A stretch of DNA of 36,240 nt from an uncultured Clostridia bacterium. Lineage in GTDB: Bacteria; Bacillota; Clostridia; Oscillospirales; Acutalibacteraceae. Where the stretch lies: contig CAMFTS010000002.1 in NCBI GenBank assembly GCA_945988915.1, positions 1-36,240 on the forward strand, written 5' to 3'. A program made the translations under genes and the position numbers. Numbering within the stretch: the stretch's first letter is position 1; each line of letters starts with the position of its first letter. Below the pieces are notes generated by a model, which was given only the letters and a program-made list of their open reading frames with translations, was not told the DNA's origin and did no database searches. This document shows, one piece after another, positions 1-8,628 of the stretch.

Positions 1-2944
1 TACCGCGTACTCTTGTACGAATACCGTTTTCCTTAAGAACAGCTGCTGTACCGCTCGTTGCTTCAATATTGAAGCCCATATTGTAGAATCTTCTGATAAG
101 CGGAATTGCCTCTTCTTTGTCTTCGTCGGCAAGTGTAACAAGTACAGTACCGTAATTCTGAAGATTCATTCCCGAAGCCGTAAGTGCTTTAAACATTGCA
201 CGGTGAAGCTTGTTATCGTAGCCGATAGCTTCGCCTGTGGATTTCATTTCAGGTGAAAGATATGCGTCAAGGCCCTTAATCTTATTGAATGAGAATACGG
301 GAACCTTTACATAGTGACGCTTCTTTTCCTGCGGATAAAGGTCAAATATACCCTGTTCTTTAAGACTCTTGCCGAGGATAACCTCTGTTGCAATATCAGC
401 AAGCGAATATCCGGTAGCTTTTGAAAGGAACGGAACTGTTCTTGAAGAACGCGGATTTACTTCGATAATATAAACATTGTCTTGAGGGTCAACGATAAAC
501 TGAATGTTGTAAAGACCTATGATACCTATGCCAAGTCCTAATTTTTTAGCATACTGTAAAATGATTCCTTTAACTTTATCAGAAATTGAGAATGTCGGAT
601 AAACGCTGATTGAGTCGCCTGAGTGGACACCTGTTCTTTCAACAAGCTCCATAATGCCCGGTACGAATACATCTCTGCCGTCGCAGATAGCGTCAACTTC
701 AACTTCCTTACCCTGAATGTATTTATCAACAAGAACAGGCTTATCCTCGTCAATTTCAACGGCTGTTTTAAGGTAATGCTTTAAATGCTCATCCTTTGAA
801 ACAATCTGCATTGCTCTGCCGCCGAGAACGAATGACGGGCGTACAAGCACAGGATAACCGATTCTGTTTGCAGCCTTAAGACCGTCTTCAATATTTGTAA
901 CTGCCTGTCCTGTCGGCTGAGGAATATTGAGGTCTTTAAGAATCTTTTCAAAGCTGTCACGGTTTTCCGCTTTTTCAATAGCTTCACAATCTGTACCGAT
1001 TATTTTAACACCTCTGTCCATAAGAGGCTGAGCAAGGTTGATAGCTGTCTGACCGCCGAGAGAAGCGATAACGCCTTCGGGCTGCTCAAAGTCGATGATA
1101 GCCATAACATCTTCAGGTGTCAGCGGTTCAAAATAAAGCTTGTCTGCCGTTGTGTAATCGGTTGAAACCGTTTCGGGATTGTTATTGATGATTATTGCTT
1201 CATATCCTGCGCGTTTGATAGTCTGAACGGAATGAACCGTTGAATAGTCAAATTCTACGCCCTGACCGATACGGATAGGACCTGCGCCGAGAACAACAAT
1301 CTTCTTTTTATCTGTAAGTCTTGATTCGTTTTTACCGGTATATGATGAGTAAAGATAAGCAATATATTTGCCCGTGTGCAGAGTGTCAACCATTCTGAAT
1401 ACAGGTGTAATACCGTTTGCTTTTCTCATATTATAAATTTCTGTTTCTTTTACATTCCAGATACTTGAAATGTATTTGTCTGAAAATCCGAGAATTTTTG
1501 CTTCCTTAAGGACTTCAAGAGAATTAACATTTGCCTTAATTTTTTCTTCCGTATCAACAATTCTCTTGTATGCTTCAAGGAAAAGCTCTGTAATCATTGT
1601 TACCTCATGAAGCTTTTCGATGCTTGTACCGCGGCGGATAAGCTCAAATATTGCATACACATTATCATCTTTAAATTCCTTGACATATTCAAGAAGCTCA
1701 GCGTCTGTGTAGCTGTCAAACTTTGCAAGGTGGAAATGGCAAACGCCTGTTTCAAGAGAACGAACTGATTTCAGCATACACTCTTCAAGAGTTGAGCCTA
1801 TACCCATAACCTCTCCTGTCGCCTTCATCTGTGTACCGAGTGTATTCGGTGCATCGGCAAATTTGTCAAACGGAAAACGCGGGAACTTTGCAACGATATA
1901 ATCAAGACTCGGTTCAATAGCTGCCGTGCCTCCTGCAACAGGAATTTCTTCAAGAGCCATACCCATAGCAATTTTTGCAGTTACTCTTGCAATAGGATAA
2001 CCGCTTGCCTTTGATGCAAGTGCTGATGAGCGTGATACTCTCGGGTTTACTTCGATAAGGAAATATTCGCTTGAATTCGGATTGAGTGCAAACTGAACAT
2101 TGCAGCCGCCCTCAATTTTGAGTTCGCGAATTATCTTAATAGCGCTGTCGTTAAGCATTTTAAGGTCATGTTCATTAAGTGAAAGTATCGGAGCAACAAC
2201 TATTGAGTCGCCCGTATGAACACCGACAGGGTCAATGTTTTCCATACCGCAAATTGTGATAGCGTGATCATTTGAGTCACGCATAACTTCAAATTCAATT
2301 TCTTTATAGCCCTTAACGCTTTTCTCAATAAGCACCTGATGAACGGGTGAAAGCTTAAATGCGTTCATACCGATTTCGACAAGCTCATCTTCGTTGTTAG
2401 CAAAGCCGCCGCCTGTACCGCCGAGGGTAAATGCAGGACGCAAAACAACCGGATAACCGATTTTTTCAGCTGCCTGCTTTGCTTCGTCAAGGCTGTATGT
2501 TATTTGTGACGGAATAACGGGTTCACCGATTGACTCGCACATTTCTTTAAAGAGCTCTCTGTCCTCTGCTCTCTCAATGCTTTCGCTCGATGTACCGAGA
2601 AGTTTAGTACCGCATTCTTTAAGAATACCTTTCTTTTCAAGCTGCATCGCAAGGTTAAGACCTGTCTGACCTCCTATGCCCGGTACGATTGCGTCGGGGC
2701 GTTCATAACGAAGAATTTTTGCAATGTATTCAAGAGTCAACGGTTCCATATATACTTTATCGGCAATGGTTGTATCTGTCATAATTGTTGCCGGATTCGA
2801 GTTGCAAAGAATTACCTCATATCCTTCTTCTTTAAGTGCAAGACAGGCCTGAGTACCTGCATAGTCAAACTCAGCAGCCTGACCGATAACTATTGGGCCT
2901 GATCCGATAATCAATACTTTCTTAACATCTGTTCTTTTAGCCAT
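1..2944 (-). CDS. carB: Carbamoyl-phosphate synthase large subunit, 3' end cut by window edge
   Basis: Makes carbamoyl phosphate from bicarbonate, ammonia (delivered by the small subunit CarA) and two ATP, for arginine and pyrimidine synthesis in the cytoplasm. I translated the minus strand from ATG at 2944. The frame is open to base 1 for 981 codons. The family is usually about 1060-1070 residues, so roughly 80 C-terminal residues lie outside. The two homologous halves are visible: each begins with a glycine-rich nucleotide-binding stretch (KVLIIGSGPIVIGQ near residue 9, KIVVLGAGPIRIGQ near 550) and carries an ATP-grasp domain with a glycine-rich loop (GGTGGGF, then VLGGRAM). The allosteric MGS-fold domain is only partly present. 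GGAGG lies 8 bases before the ATG. The gene starts 21 bases after pyrC and is probably co-transcribed with it. carA is not between pyrC and carB and is not elsewhere in the window. Confidence 0.96.
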   Translation of the reverse strand, partial: MAKRTDVKKVLIIGSGPIVIGQAAEFDYAGTQACLALKEEGYEVILCNSNPATIMTDTTIADKVYMEPLTLEYIAKILRYERPDAIVPGIGGQTGLNLAMQLEKKGILKECGTKLLGTSSESIERAEDRELFKEMCESIGEPVIPSQITYSLDEAKQAAEKIGYPVVLRPAFTLGGTGGGFANNEDELVEIGMNAFKLSPVHQVLIEKSVKGYKEIEFEVMRDSNDHAITICGMENIDPVGVHTGDSIVVAPILSLNEHDLKMLNDSAIKIIRELKIEGGCNVQFALNPNSSEYFLIEVNPRVSRSSALASKASGYPIARVTAKIAMGMALEEIPVAGGTAAIEPSLDYIVAKFPRFPFDKFADAPNTLGTQMKATGEVMGIGSTLEECMLKSVRSLETGVCHFHLAKFDSYTDAELLEYVKEFKDDNVYAIFELIRRGTSIEKLHEVTMITELFLEAYKRIVDTEEKIKANVNSLEVLKEAKILGFSDKYISSIWNVKETEIYNMRKANGITPVFRMVDTLHTGKYIAYLYSSYTGKNESRLTDKKKIVVLGAGPIRIGQGVEFDYSTVHSVQTIKRAGYEAIIINNNPETVSTDYTTADKLYFEPLTPEDVMAIIDFEQPEGVIASLGGQTAINLAQPLMDRGVKIIGTDCEAIEKAENRDSFEKILKDLNIPQPTGQAVTNIEDGLKAANRIGYPVLVRPSFVLGGRAMQIVSKDEHLKHYLKTAVEIDEDKPVLVDKYIQGKEVEVDAICDGRDVFVPGIMELVERTGVHSGDSISVYPTFSISDKVKGIILQYAKKLGLGIGIIGLYNIQFIVDPQDNVYIIEVNPRSSRTVPFLSKATGYSLADIATEVILGKSLKEQGIFDLYPQEKKRHYVKVPVFSFNKIKGLDAYLSPEMKSTGEAIGYDNKLHRAMFKALTASGMNLQNYGTVLVTLADEDKEEAIPLIRRFYNMGFNIEATSGTAAVLKENGIRTRVRG

Positions 2945-2965
2945 TATTCTTTCCTCCAATATATA

Positions 2966-4171
2966 TTAAAGATATTTATAAACTGTTTTTCCGCCGCAAA
3001 CCGTCAGTAAGCATTTTCCGTAAACCTCTGTATTTTCAAACGGCGTCGCTTTACCCTGTGACAAAAATTCTTCAGCTTTTATTACTGTTTTTTCATCAAG
3101 TGACCATACTGTGTAATCGTCATTAAGCGGCATATTAAATCTCTTTCGCGGATTTACCGCAAAAAGTTCTATTGCTTTTTCAAGTGTTATTATATTTTTC
3201 TTTACAAGGTGTGTATATACAAGTTGGAATGCCGACTCTATTCCGACTATTCCGAATGCACTTTTTTCAAGTCCTTTTGCTTTTTCTTCGGCGCTGTGCG
3301 GAGCGTGATCGGTTGCTATCATATCAACAGTACCGTCTTTTATTCCTTCTATAAGAGCTTGTCTGTCCTCTTTTGAACGAATAGGCGGATTCATTTTAAA
3401 TCTGCCGTCCTCCTGTAAATCCTCATCGGTCAGAATAAGATAATGCGGAGCTGTTTCACAGCTTACATTTACTCCCTCTGCCTTTGCTTTTCTGATAAGC
3501 TCTACACTCTCTTTGCATGAGATATGGCATATATGATAAGCACAGCCTGTTTCCTTTGCTAATCTGAGGTCGCGTTCGATAGGTTTCCATTCGCTTTCGG
3601 AGCAAATACCTCTGTGCCCGTGCTCTTTTGCATATGCGCCGTCGTGAATGTAACCGCCGTAGAGTAATGAATTGTCTTCACAATGAGCAACAATCATTTT
3701 TCCCAAAGCTTTTGCACGAAGCATAGCTTCACGCATCATATCTTCACTCTGCACGCCCTTACCGTCATCGGAAAAAGCAATAACGCTTTTTGCCATACCT
3801 TCCAAATCGGAGATTTTTTCGCCCGATTGACCTACGGTAATTGCACCGTAAGGCAAAACATTGATTACCGCATCATCTTTGATTATGTCAAGCTGTTCTT
3901 TCAAGTGTTCAACGCTGTCGGGAACAGGATTCAGATTAGGCATTGTGCATACTGCTGTGTAGCCGCCGTGGGCAGCAGCCATACTGCCTGATTTTATTGT
4001 TTCTTTATAAGAAAAACCCGGCTGACGAAAATGCACATGCACATCGCAAAAGCCGGGAAAAACAATATATTCCGAAAAATCAGAAACGGGTAACTGCTCC
4101 GTGTTAACACAGGGTGAAAATGACGGATAAGCTTCTGTTTTGAAGATTGTCAACTTGCTTTTTTCTGCCAC
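2966..4171 (-). CDS. pyrC: Dihydroorotase, GTG start
   Basis: Catalyses reversible cyclisation of N-carbamoyl-L-aspartate to dihydroorotate, the third step of pyrimidine synthesis. The 401-residue protein has the metal-site motifs of the amidohydrolase family, type I: DVHVHFRQPG at 43-52 (His45, His47), SDDGKG at 134-139, His163 in VAHCED, His213/His216 in HICHIS, and Asp288 in ATDHAPH. The start is GTG, preceded by AAGGAG with 8 bases between. The N-terminus is odd: only 42 residues precede the HVH motif, with little of the usual N-terminal beta-sandwich sequence, and the protein is somewhat shorter than the usual 420-430 residues. It has its own promoter and a structured leader (see 4172-4343) and is followed at once by carB, so it heads a pyrimidine/carbamoyl-phosphate operon. 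Confidence 0.95.
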   Translation of the reverse strand: MAEKSKLTIFKTEAYPSFSPCVNTEQLPVSDFSEYIVFPGFCDVHVHFRQPGFSYKETIKSGSMAAAHGGYTAVCTMPNLNPVPDSVEHLKEQLDIIKDDAVINVLPYGAITVGQSGEKISDLEGMAKSVIAFSDDGKGVQSEDMMREAMLRAKALGKMIVAHCEDNSLLYGGYIHDGAYAKEHGHRGICSESEWKPIERDLRLAKETGCAYHICHISCKESVELIRKAKAEGVNVSCETAPHYLILTDEDLQEDGRFKMNPPIRSKEDRQALIEGIKDGTVDMIATDHAPHSAEEKAKGLEKSAFGIVGIESAFQLVYTHLVKKNIITLEKAIELFAVNPRKRFNMPLNDDYTVWSLDEKTVIKAEEFLSQGKATPFENTEVYGKCLLTVCGGKTVYKYL

Positions 4172-4184
4172 TTTACTCGCTCCT

Positions 4185-4307
4185 TTAAAAAATAAGTCTT
4201 GTTGAAATCAACAAGACTTTACAGCAAACTAACAGCATGGTACATGAACCACACTTTATATTACATTCTACCTTGTCGATATCACAGTATCGCCTTAAAG
4301 ATTTCAT
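4185..4307 (-). CDS. Possible 40-residue leader peptide upstream of pyrC
   Basis: An open frame of 40 codons runs from ATG (4307-4305) to TAA (4187-4185). It begins MKSLRRYCDID, contains six cysteines (residues 8, 15, 19, 22, 28, 29) including CGSC, and ends in a hydrophobic stretch. The frame covers the predicted antiterminator and the terminator hairpin. Its stop codon abuts the pyrC Shine-Dalgarno (TAAAGGAG). There is no Shine-Dalgarno before it, and the predicted transcription start falls within a few bases of the ATG, so the message would be leaderless. A frame this short can arise by chance. I recognise no family. Whether it is translated is unknown. Confidence 0.3.
   Translation of the reverse strand: MKSLRRYCDIDKVECNIKCGSCTMLLVCCKVLLISTRLIF
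4194..4219 (-). terminator. Intrinsic terminator / attenuator directly before pyrC
   Basis: Inverted repeat with 12-base arms (AAGTCTTGTTGA and TCAACAAGACTT, 2 bases between; in RNA about 11 pairs with a 4-base loop). On the minus strand it is followed at once by ATTTTTT and then the pyrC Shine-Dalgarno. It lies downstream of a promoter (4315-4343), so it can terminate pyrC transcripts prematurely. It could also end read-through from argF, since no other terminator is visible after argF. Confidence 0.75.
4204..4292 (-). promoter_or_regulatory. Predicted antiterminator and anti-antiterminator in the pyrC leader
   Basis: In the minus-strand RNA, bases 4283-4271 (GAUAUCGACAAGG) can pair with 4216-4204 (UCUUGUUGAUUUC): 10 Watson-Crick pairs, two G-U pairs and one U-U mismatch. 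This would tie up the left arm and loop of the terminator at 4194-4219. The 5' part of the antiterminator can instead form a small hairpin, CGAUA/UAUCG with a 6-base loop, at 4292-4277. The three alternative structures are typical of an attenuation switch. I see no PyrR-type binding loop and no T-box sequence, so the effector is unknown. Pairing was worked out by eye, without energy calculation. Confidence 0.5.
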
Positions 4308-4314
4308 TTTAAAT

Positions 4315-4343
4315 ATTTTATCACAGCGCGCATACCTTGTCAA
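4315..4343 (-). promoter_or_regulatory. Sigma-A-type promoter of pyrC-carB
   Basis: TTGACA (4343-4338), a 17-base spacer, TAAAAT (4320-4315) on the minus strand: a perfect -35 and a near-consensus -10. The predicted start is near 4308, leaving a leader of about 136 bases before the pyrC GTG. Confidence 0.8.
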
Positions 4344-4366
4344 CAAAGAAATAAAAAATTCGGGAT

Positions 4367-5353
4367 TTATTTAAGTGTTGCCGCCATAACAGCTTTAATT
4401 GTATGCATACGGTTTTCAGCCTCATCAAATACTATTGACTGTTCGCTTTCGAACACCTCATCTGTAACCTCCATACAAGTAAGTCCGAATTTATCGTAAA
4501 TTTCCTTACCAACCGTTGTTTTAAGGTCGTGGAAAGCCGGTAAGCAGTGCATAAAGCGACACTGTGCACCTGCATTTTCCATAAGCTGTCTGTTAACCTG
4601 ATATTTCATAAGGTCGTTTATTCGCTCTTCCCAAACCTCATCGGGTTCGCCCATTGAAACCCATACATCTGTATAAATAACATCAGCGCCTTTTGTTGCC
4701 GATATCGGATCTTCAATAAATTCAAGAACAGCACCTGTATCTTTCGCGATATTCTGACATTCTTCAATAAGCTTTTCATCGGGGAAATACTTTTTGGGTG
4801 CGCAAGCTACGAAATGCATACCCATTTTTGCACAACCGACCATAAGAGAATTGCCCATATTGTATCTTGCATCGCCCATATATACGAACTTAATGCCCTC
4901 AAGATGACCGAAATGCTCTTTAACGGTAAGGAAATCCGCTAAAATCTGAGTGGGATGAAATTCATTTGTAAGGCCGTTCCACACAGGTACGCCTGCATAT
5001 TCAGCTAATTCTTCAACTATTTCCTGACCGAATCCGCGGTATTCAATGCCGTCAAACATTCTGCCTAAAACTCTTGCTGTGTCGGGAATACTCTCCTTTT
5101 TTCCTATCTGTGAGCCTTTCGGGTCAAGATATACGGGATGCATACCGAGATCAGCAGCGGCAACCTCAAATGCGCAACGGGTTCTTGTGCTTGTTTTTTC
5201 AAAAATCAATGCAACATTTTTGCCCTCGCACATTCTGTGTGCCGTGCCCTGTTTTTTCTTCTGCTTCAAATCAGCCGCAAGATCAATTAAATAACCGATT
5301 TCTTCGGGTGTATAATCAAGTAGTTTTAAGAAATTTCTGCCTTTTAAATTCAT
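4367..5353 (-). CDS. argF: Ornithine carbamoyltransferase
   Basis: Transfers the carbamoyl group of carbamoyl phosphate to ornithine, giving citrulline in arginine synthesis. The 328-residue length is normal. Carbamoyl-phosphate-binding STRTR is at 55-59 and HPTQ at 133-136. The ornithine-side SMG loop lies in DVWVSMGE (229-236), and HCLPAFHD (269-276) holds the conserved cysteine. This sequence is clearly OTC rather than aspartate carbamoyltransferase. It is the last gene of the arg run, 12 bases after argD. A biosynthetic rather than catabolic role is inferred from the neighbours; there is no arcA or arcC nearby. Confidence 0.95.
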   Translation of the reverse strand: MNLKGRNFLKLLDYTPEEIGYLIDLAADLKQKKKQGTAHRMCEGKNVALIFEKTSTRTRCAFEVAAADLGMHPVYLDPKGSQIGKKESIPDTARVLGRMFDGIEYRGFGQEIVEELAEYAGVPVWNGLTNEFHPTQILADFLTVKEHFGHLEGIKFVYMGDARYNMGNSLMVGCAKMGMHFVACAPKKYFPDEKLIEECQNIAKDTGAVLEFIEDPISATKGADVIYTDVWVSMGEPDEVWEERINDLMKYQVNRQLMENAGAQCRFMHCLPAFHDLKTTVGKEIYDKFGLTCMEVTDEVFESEQSIVFDEAENRMHTIKAVMAATLK

Positions 5354-5365
5354 TTTTTTCTCCTC

Positions 5366-6526
5366 TTATTTCAAAGCCTGTTTGATTATCTCAATAGCCT
5401 TTTTCAAATCACTTTCGGGAATGTTAAGCGCAGGCAACAGACGGACTTTATCCTTTGCCGTAAGACAAAGAACACCGTTTTCAATACAAGCCTTAACGAT
5501 TTCGCCTGCGGGTTTTACGGTCTTGATGCCCACCATTAATCCCATACCGCTGACGCTTTCAACACCTTCAGCGTTTTTGAATTCATTAAATATGTATTCG
5601 CTTTTGGCATTAACTTCAGACAATAGAGCATCATCAATTCTTTCTAAAATGCTCAATGCGGCCGCACAGCTTACGGGATTTCCGCCGAATGTTGAGCCGT
5701 GGTCACCGAAGCCGAGAACATTCTCAACCTTTTCCGAAAGCAAGGTTGCTCCGAGCGGTAAACCGCCTGCGAGTCCCTTTGCAGTTGTAACGACATCGGG
5801 CTGAATATCATAGTTCATATAAGCGTAAAGCTTACCTGTTCTGCCGTTGCCCGTCTGAACTTCATCAATAATTAAAACAATATCATTTTCTTTTGTGTAT
5901 TCGTAAACGGCTTTTATAAATTCTGCATTAAGCGGGACAACACCGCCCTCGCCCTGAATACATTCAAGCATTATTCCTGCCGTCTTATTCTCTTCGCATA
6001 CAGCCTTTAATTCTTCAAAATTATTTGCTTCTGCGTGAACAAACCCCGGAGTTAAAGGCGTGAATAATTCGTGATAATGCTCTTGTCCTGTTGCCGCCAA
6101 GGTTGTCAATGTTCTTCCGTGAAAGCTGTTCTTAAGAGTTACTATTATTGAATATTCCTTACCCTTTTTGTCCTGTGCATATTTTCTTGCAATCTTTATG
6201 GCACATTCATTTGATTCCGTGCCTGAATTTGAAAAGAAAACTTTTTTCATTCCTGTTTTCTCACAAAGCATTTTTGCAAGCAAAGCGCAAGGTTGTGTGT
6301 AATAAAGGTTTGACATATGCTGAACCTTTGAAATCTGCTCTGTTACTGCCTTTTGCCAAATTTCGTCGCAGATGCCGAATGAAGTTACGCCTATGCCCGA
6401 ACCCATATCAATATATTCTTTGCCGTTAATATCTTTAACAACTGAGCCTTTGCCCGAAACAATTTCAACGGGAAAGCGATTGTATGTATTTGCAACATAC
6501 TGTTTATCTGTTTGCTGTATGCTCAT
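5366..6526 (-). CDS. argD: Acetylornithine aminotransferase
   Basis: PLP enzyme that transaminates N-acetylglutamate semialdehyde to N-acetylornithine. The 386-residue protein is a class-III aminotransferase: SGTESNE near 101-107, FHGRTL near 135-140, DEVQTG at 221-226 with the cofactor-ring aspartate, and TTAKG with the PLP lysine at 250. Its start overlaps the argB stop by 4 bases (ATGA type), which suggests translational coupling. Related enzymes also act on succinyl-diaminopimelate or GABA, but the place within argCJBDF makes the arginine role the natural reading. Confidence 0.94.
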   Translation of the reverse strand: MSIQQTDKQYVANTYNRFPVEIVSGKGSVVKDINGKEYIDMGSGIGVTSFGICDEIWQKAVTEQISKVQHMSNLYYTQPCALLAKMLCEKTGMKKVFFSNSGTESNECAIKIARKYAQDKKGKEYSIIVTLKNSFHGRTLTTLAATGQEHYHELFTPLTPGFVHAEANNFEELKAVCEENKTAGIMLECIQGEGGVVPLNAEFIKAVYEYTKENDIVLIIDEVQTGNGRTGKLYAYMNYDIQPDVVTTAKGLAGGLPLGATLLSEKVENVLGFGDHGSTFGGNPVSCAAALSILERIDDALLSEVNAKSEYIFNEFKNAEGVESVSGMGLMVGIKTVKPAGEIVKACIENGVLCLTAKDKVRLLPALNIPESDLKKAIEIIKQALK

Positions 6527-7392
6527 TTCTTAACTCCTGTAACCATAGTACCGGCACCCTCATCGGTAAGCAATTCCATCAGAATTGAATGAGGTACCGT
6601 ACCGTCCATAATGATAACATTTTTGACTCCGTTGTTGATTGCTTCTATACAGCAGTCAACCTTAGGTATCATGCCGCCCGAAATTATACCTTCATCATAA
6701 AGCCTTTCAGCTTCGTTGATAGTGATTTCGGGAATAAGAGAATCCGGATCGTCCTTATCACGAAGAATGCCTGCAATATCGGTCATCATAATAAGTCTTT
6801 CAGCTCCGAGTGCACCTGCAACCTGTGCTGCCGCAGTGTCACCGTTTATATTGTATGTGTTTCCCTGCTTGTCACAACCGACTGTTGAGATTACCGGGAT
6901 ATATCCGTTTTCAAGCAAGTCTTCAACCGGCTTAATGTGAATTTTTGTGATTTCACCAACGAATCCAAGTCTTTCATCTTTTATTCTTGCTTCAATAAGT
7001 CTGCCGTCCATTCCTGACAGACCGATAGCCTTGCCGCCTTTCATTTCAAGCAAGTTGACAAGGGTTTTATTAACCTTTCCGGCAAGCACCATCTGAACAA
7101 TATCAACGGTCTCTTTGTCAGTTACCCTCAGACCGTCAACAAACTCTGCTTTCTTGCCGAGCCTTCCCATTAAATCATTGATTTCGGGTCCTCCGCCGTG
7201 AACAAGCACTACTTTTACCCCGATAAGCCACAACAGAACTATATCTTCCATAACCTGCTGTTTCAGAGTTTCGTTAATCATTGCGTTTCCGCCGTATTTA
7301 ATTACCACGGTTTTACCCGTATATCGTTTTATATAAGGAAGTGCCTGAGTTAAAACCTCGGCGCGCTCCATATTTGAAAATCCATTCTTCAT
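6523..7392 (-). CDS. argB: Acetylglutamate kinase
   Basis: Phosphorylates N-acetylglutamate, the second step of arginine synthesis. It has the amino-acid-kinase fold, with KYGGNAM near the N-terminus (phosphate-binding lysine), LVHGGGPEI, and the NGDTAAAQVAGAL segment. I chose ATG at 7392 (289 residues), with GGAGA 5-6 bases upstream, over an in-frame TTG at 7404 that has no ribosome binding site. About 20 residues precede the first strand (roughly from MERAEV to TGKT). Such an N-terminal helix is typical of the hexameric, arginine-inhibited forms, so feedback inhibition by arginine is likely but inferred. The ATG is 12 bases after the argJ stop. Confidence 0.95.
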   Translation of the reverse strand: MKNGFSNMERAEVLTQALPYIKRYTGKTVVIKYGGNAMINETLKQQVMEDIVLLWLIGVKVVLVHGGGPEINDLMGRLGKKAEFVDGLRVTDKETVDIVQMVLAGKVNKTLVNLLEMKGGKAIGLSGMDGRLIEARIKDERLGFVGEITKIHIKPVEDLLENGYIPVISTVGCDKQGNTYNINGDTAAAQVAGALGAERLIMMTDIAGILRDKDDPDSLIPEITINEAERLYDEGIISGGMIPKVDCCIEAINNGVKNVIIMDGTVPHSILMELLTDEGAGTMVTGVKK

Positions 7393-7404
7393 AATTCTCT
7401 CCAA

Positions 7405-8619
7405 TCAGGTACGGTAGTCACCGTTGATTTTTACATATTCGTATGTTAAATCACAGCCCCAAGCAGTTGAACAGGCGTCACCGTCTTTTAAATCTATAAG
7501 AATTTCAATTTCTTTTTCAAGCAAGATTTCTTTTGCTTTGTCTTCTGAAAATTCAATTCCCGCACCGTTTATACATACGCATATTTCACCTTTATTACTT
7601 TTGAATGAAACATCGATTTTGTTAACATCGACATCCGCACCGCTGTAACCGATTGCACAGAGCACTCTGCCCCAATTTGCGTCGGCACCGAACATTGCGG
7701 CTTTTAAAAGTGATGAACAAATAACGCTCTTTGCTACCGTTTTTGCAGTAAGAATATCCTTTGCTCCGCTTACTTTACATTCGAGCAATTTTGTCGCTCC
7801 CTCGCCGTCGCCTGCAATCATTCTGCAAAGCGAAACGGTGACTGTATTAAGAGCTTTCATAAATTCATTAAAATCTTCGCCGTCTTCGGTTATTTCTTTG
7901 TTTCCTGCCATTCCGTTTGCAAGAACAGTTACCATATCATTTGTTGATGTATCGCCGTCAACGCTAACCATATTAAATGTATTTTTAATATCCGAAGAAA
8001 GCGCTTTTTGAAGCATTTCCTGAGAAATCGCCGCATCTGTTGTAATAAATACAAGCATTGTAGCCATATTCGGATGAATCATACCGCTGCCTTTTGCAAT
8101 GCCGCCGATTTTACAGATTTTGCCTCCGACTGTAAATTCAACTGCAATATCTTTTTTCACGGTATCAGTAGTCATAATGCCTTCTGCCGCAGCATCACTT
8201 CCGTTAGCCGAGAGATTTTTTACAAGCTCGGGAATACCGTTTGCGATAGGTTCAATATTAAGAGGCTGACCGATTACACCTGTTGAAGCCACCACAATGT
8301 CACTTGGCGCAACAGAAAGCGCATCTGCACAAAGCTCGCTCATTTTTTCTGCAATTTCAATGCCGTCTGCATTGCAGGTGTTTGCGTTACCGCTGTTGCA
8401 TATAACAGCCTGCGCCTTACCGTTTGCAATGTGATTCTTTGTCACGATAAGCGGTGCGCCTTTCACAAGATTTGTTGTATATACAGCGCAAGCAGTTGCA
8501 AGTGTTTCACTTACAATCAGTGACAAGTCCTTTTTTGATTTGTTGTTTCTTATTCCGCAGTGAACGCCTGTTGCTTTGAAGCCCTTTGCCGCGCACACTC
8601 CGCCTTTAATAATTTTCAT
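7405..8619 (-). CDS. argJ: Bifunctional ornithine acetyltransferase / N-acetylglutamate synthase
   Basis: Recycles the acetyl group from N-acetylornithine to glutamate and, in bifunctional forms, also makes N-acetylglutamate from acetyl-CoA. The 404-residue precursor carries the self-cleavage site in GSGMIHPNMATML. Thr187 should become the N-terminal nucleophile of the beta chain after autoproteolysis. The N-acetyltransferase motif ASTGVIG is near 111-117. GGAGA precedes the ATG, and the gene starts 9 bases after argC. No argA-like gene is in the window, so this protein may supply N-acetylglutamate, but the sequence does not tell mono- from bifunctional forms. Confidence 0.95.
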   Translation of the reverse strand: MKIIKGGVCAAKGFKATGVHCGIRNNKSKKDLSLIVSETLATACAVYTTNLVKGAPLIVTKNHIANGKAQAVICNSGNANTCNADGIEIAEKMSELCADALSVAPSDIVVASTGVIGQPLNIEPIANGIPELVKNLSANGSDAAAEGIMTTDTVKKDIAVEFTVGGKICKIGGIAKGSGMIHPNMATMLVFITTDAAISQEMLQKALSSDIKNTFNMVSVDGDTSTNDMVTVLANGMAGNKEITEDGEDFNEFMKALNTVTVSLCRMIAGDGEGATKLLECKVSGAKDILTAKTVAKSVICSSLLKAAMFGADANWGRVLCAIGYSGADVDVNKIDVSFKSNKGEICVCINGAGIEFSEDKAKEILLEKEIEILIDLKDGDACSTAWGCDLTYEYVKINGDYRT

Positions 8620-8628
8620 AATATTCTC

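Noticed and set aside
4172..4366. T-box or PyrR-binding element in the argF-pyrC gap
   Set aside because: No T-box core sequence and no PyrR-type conserved loop could be found, so the leader is reported as of unknown type.
5382..5804. Antisense open frame of 140 codons opposite argD
   Set aside because: No ribosome binding site or family resemblance; argD is certain on the other strand.
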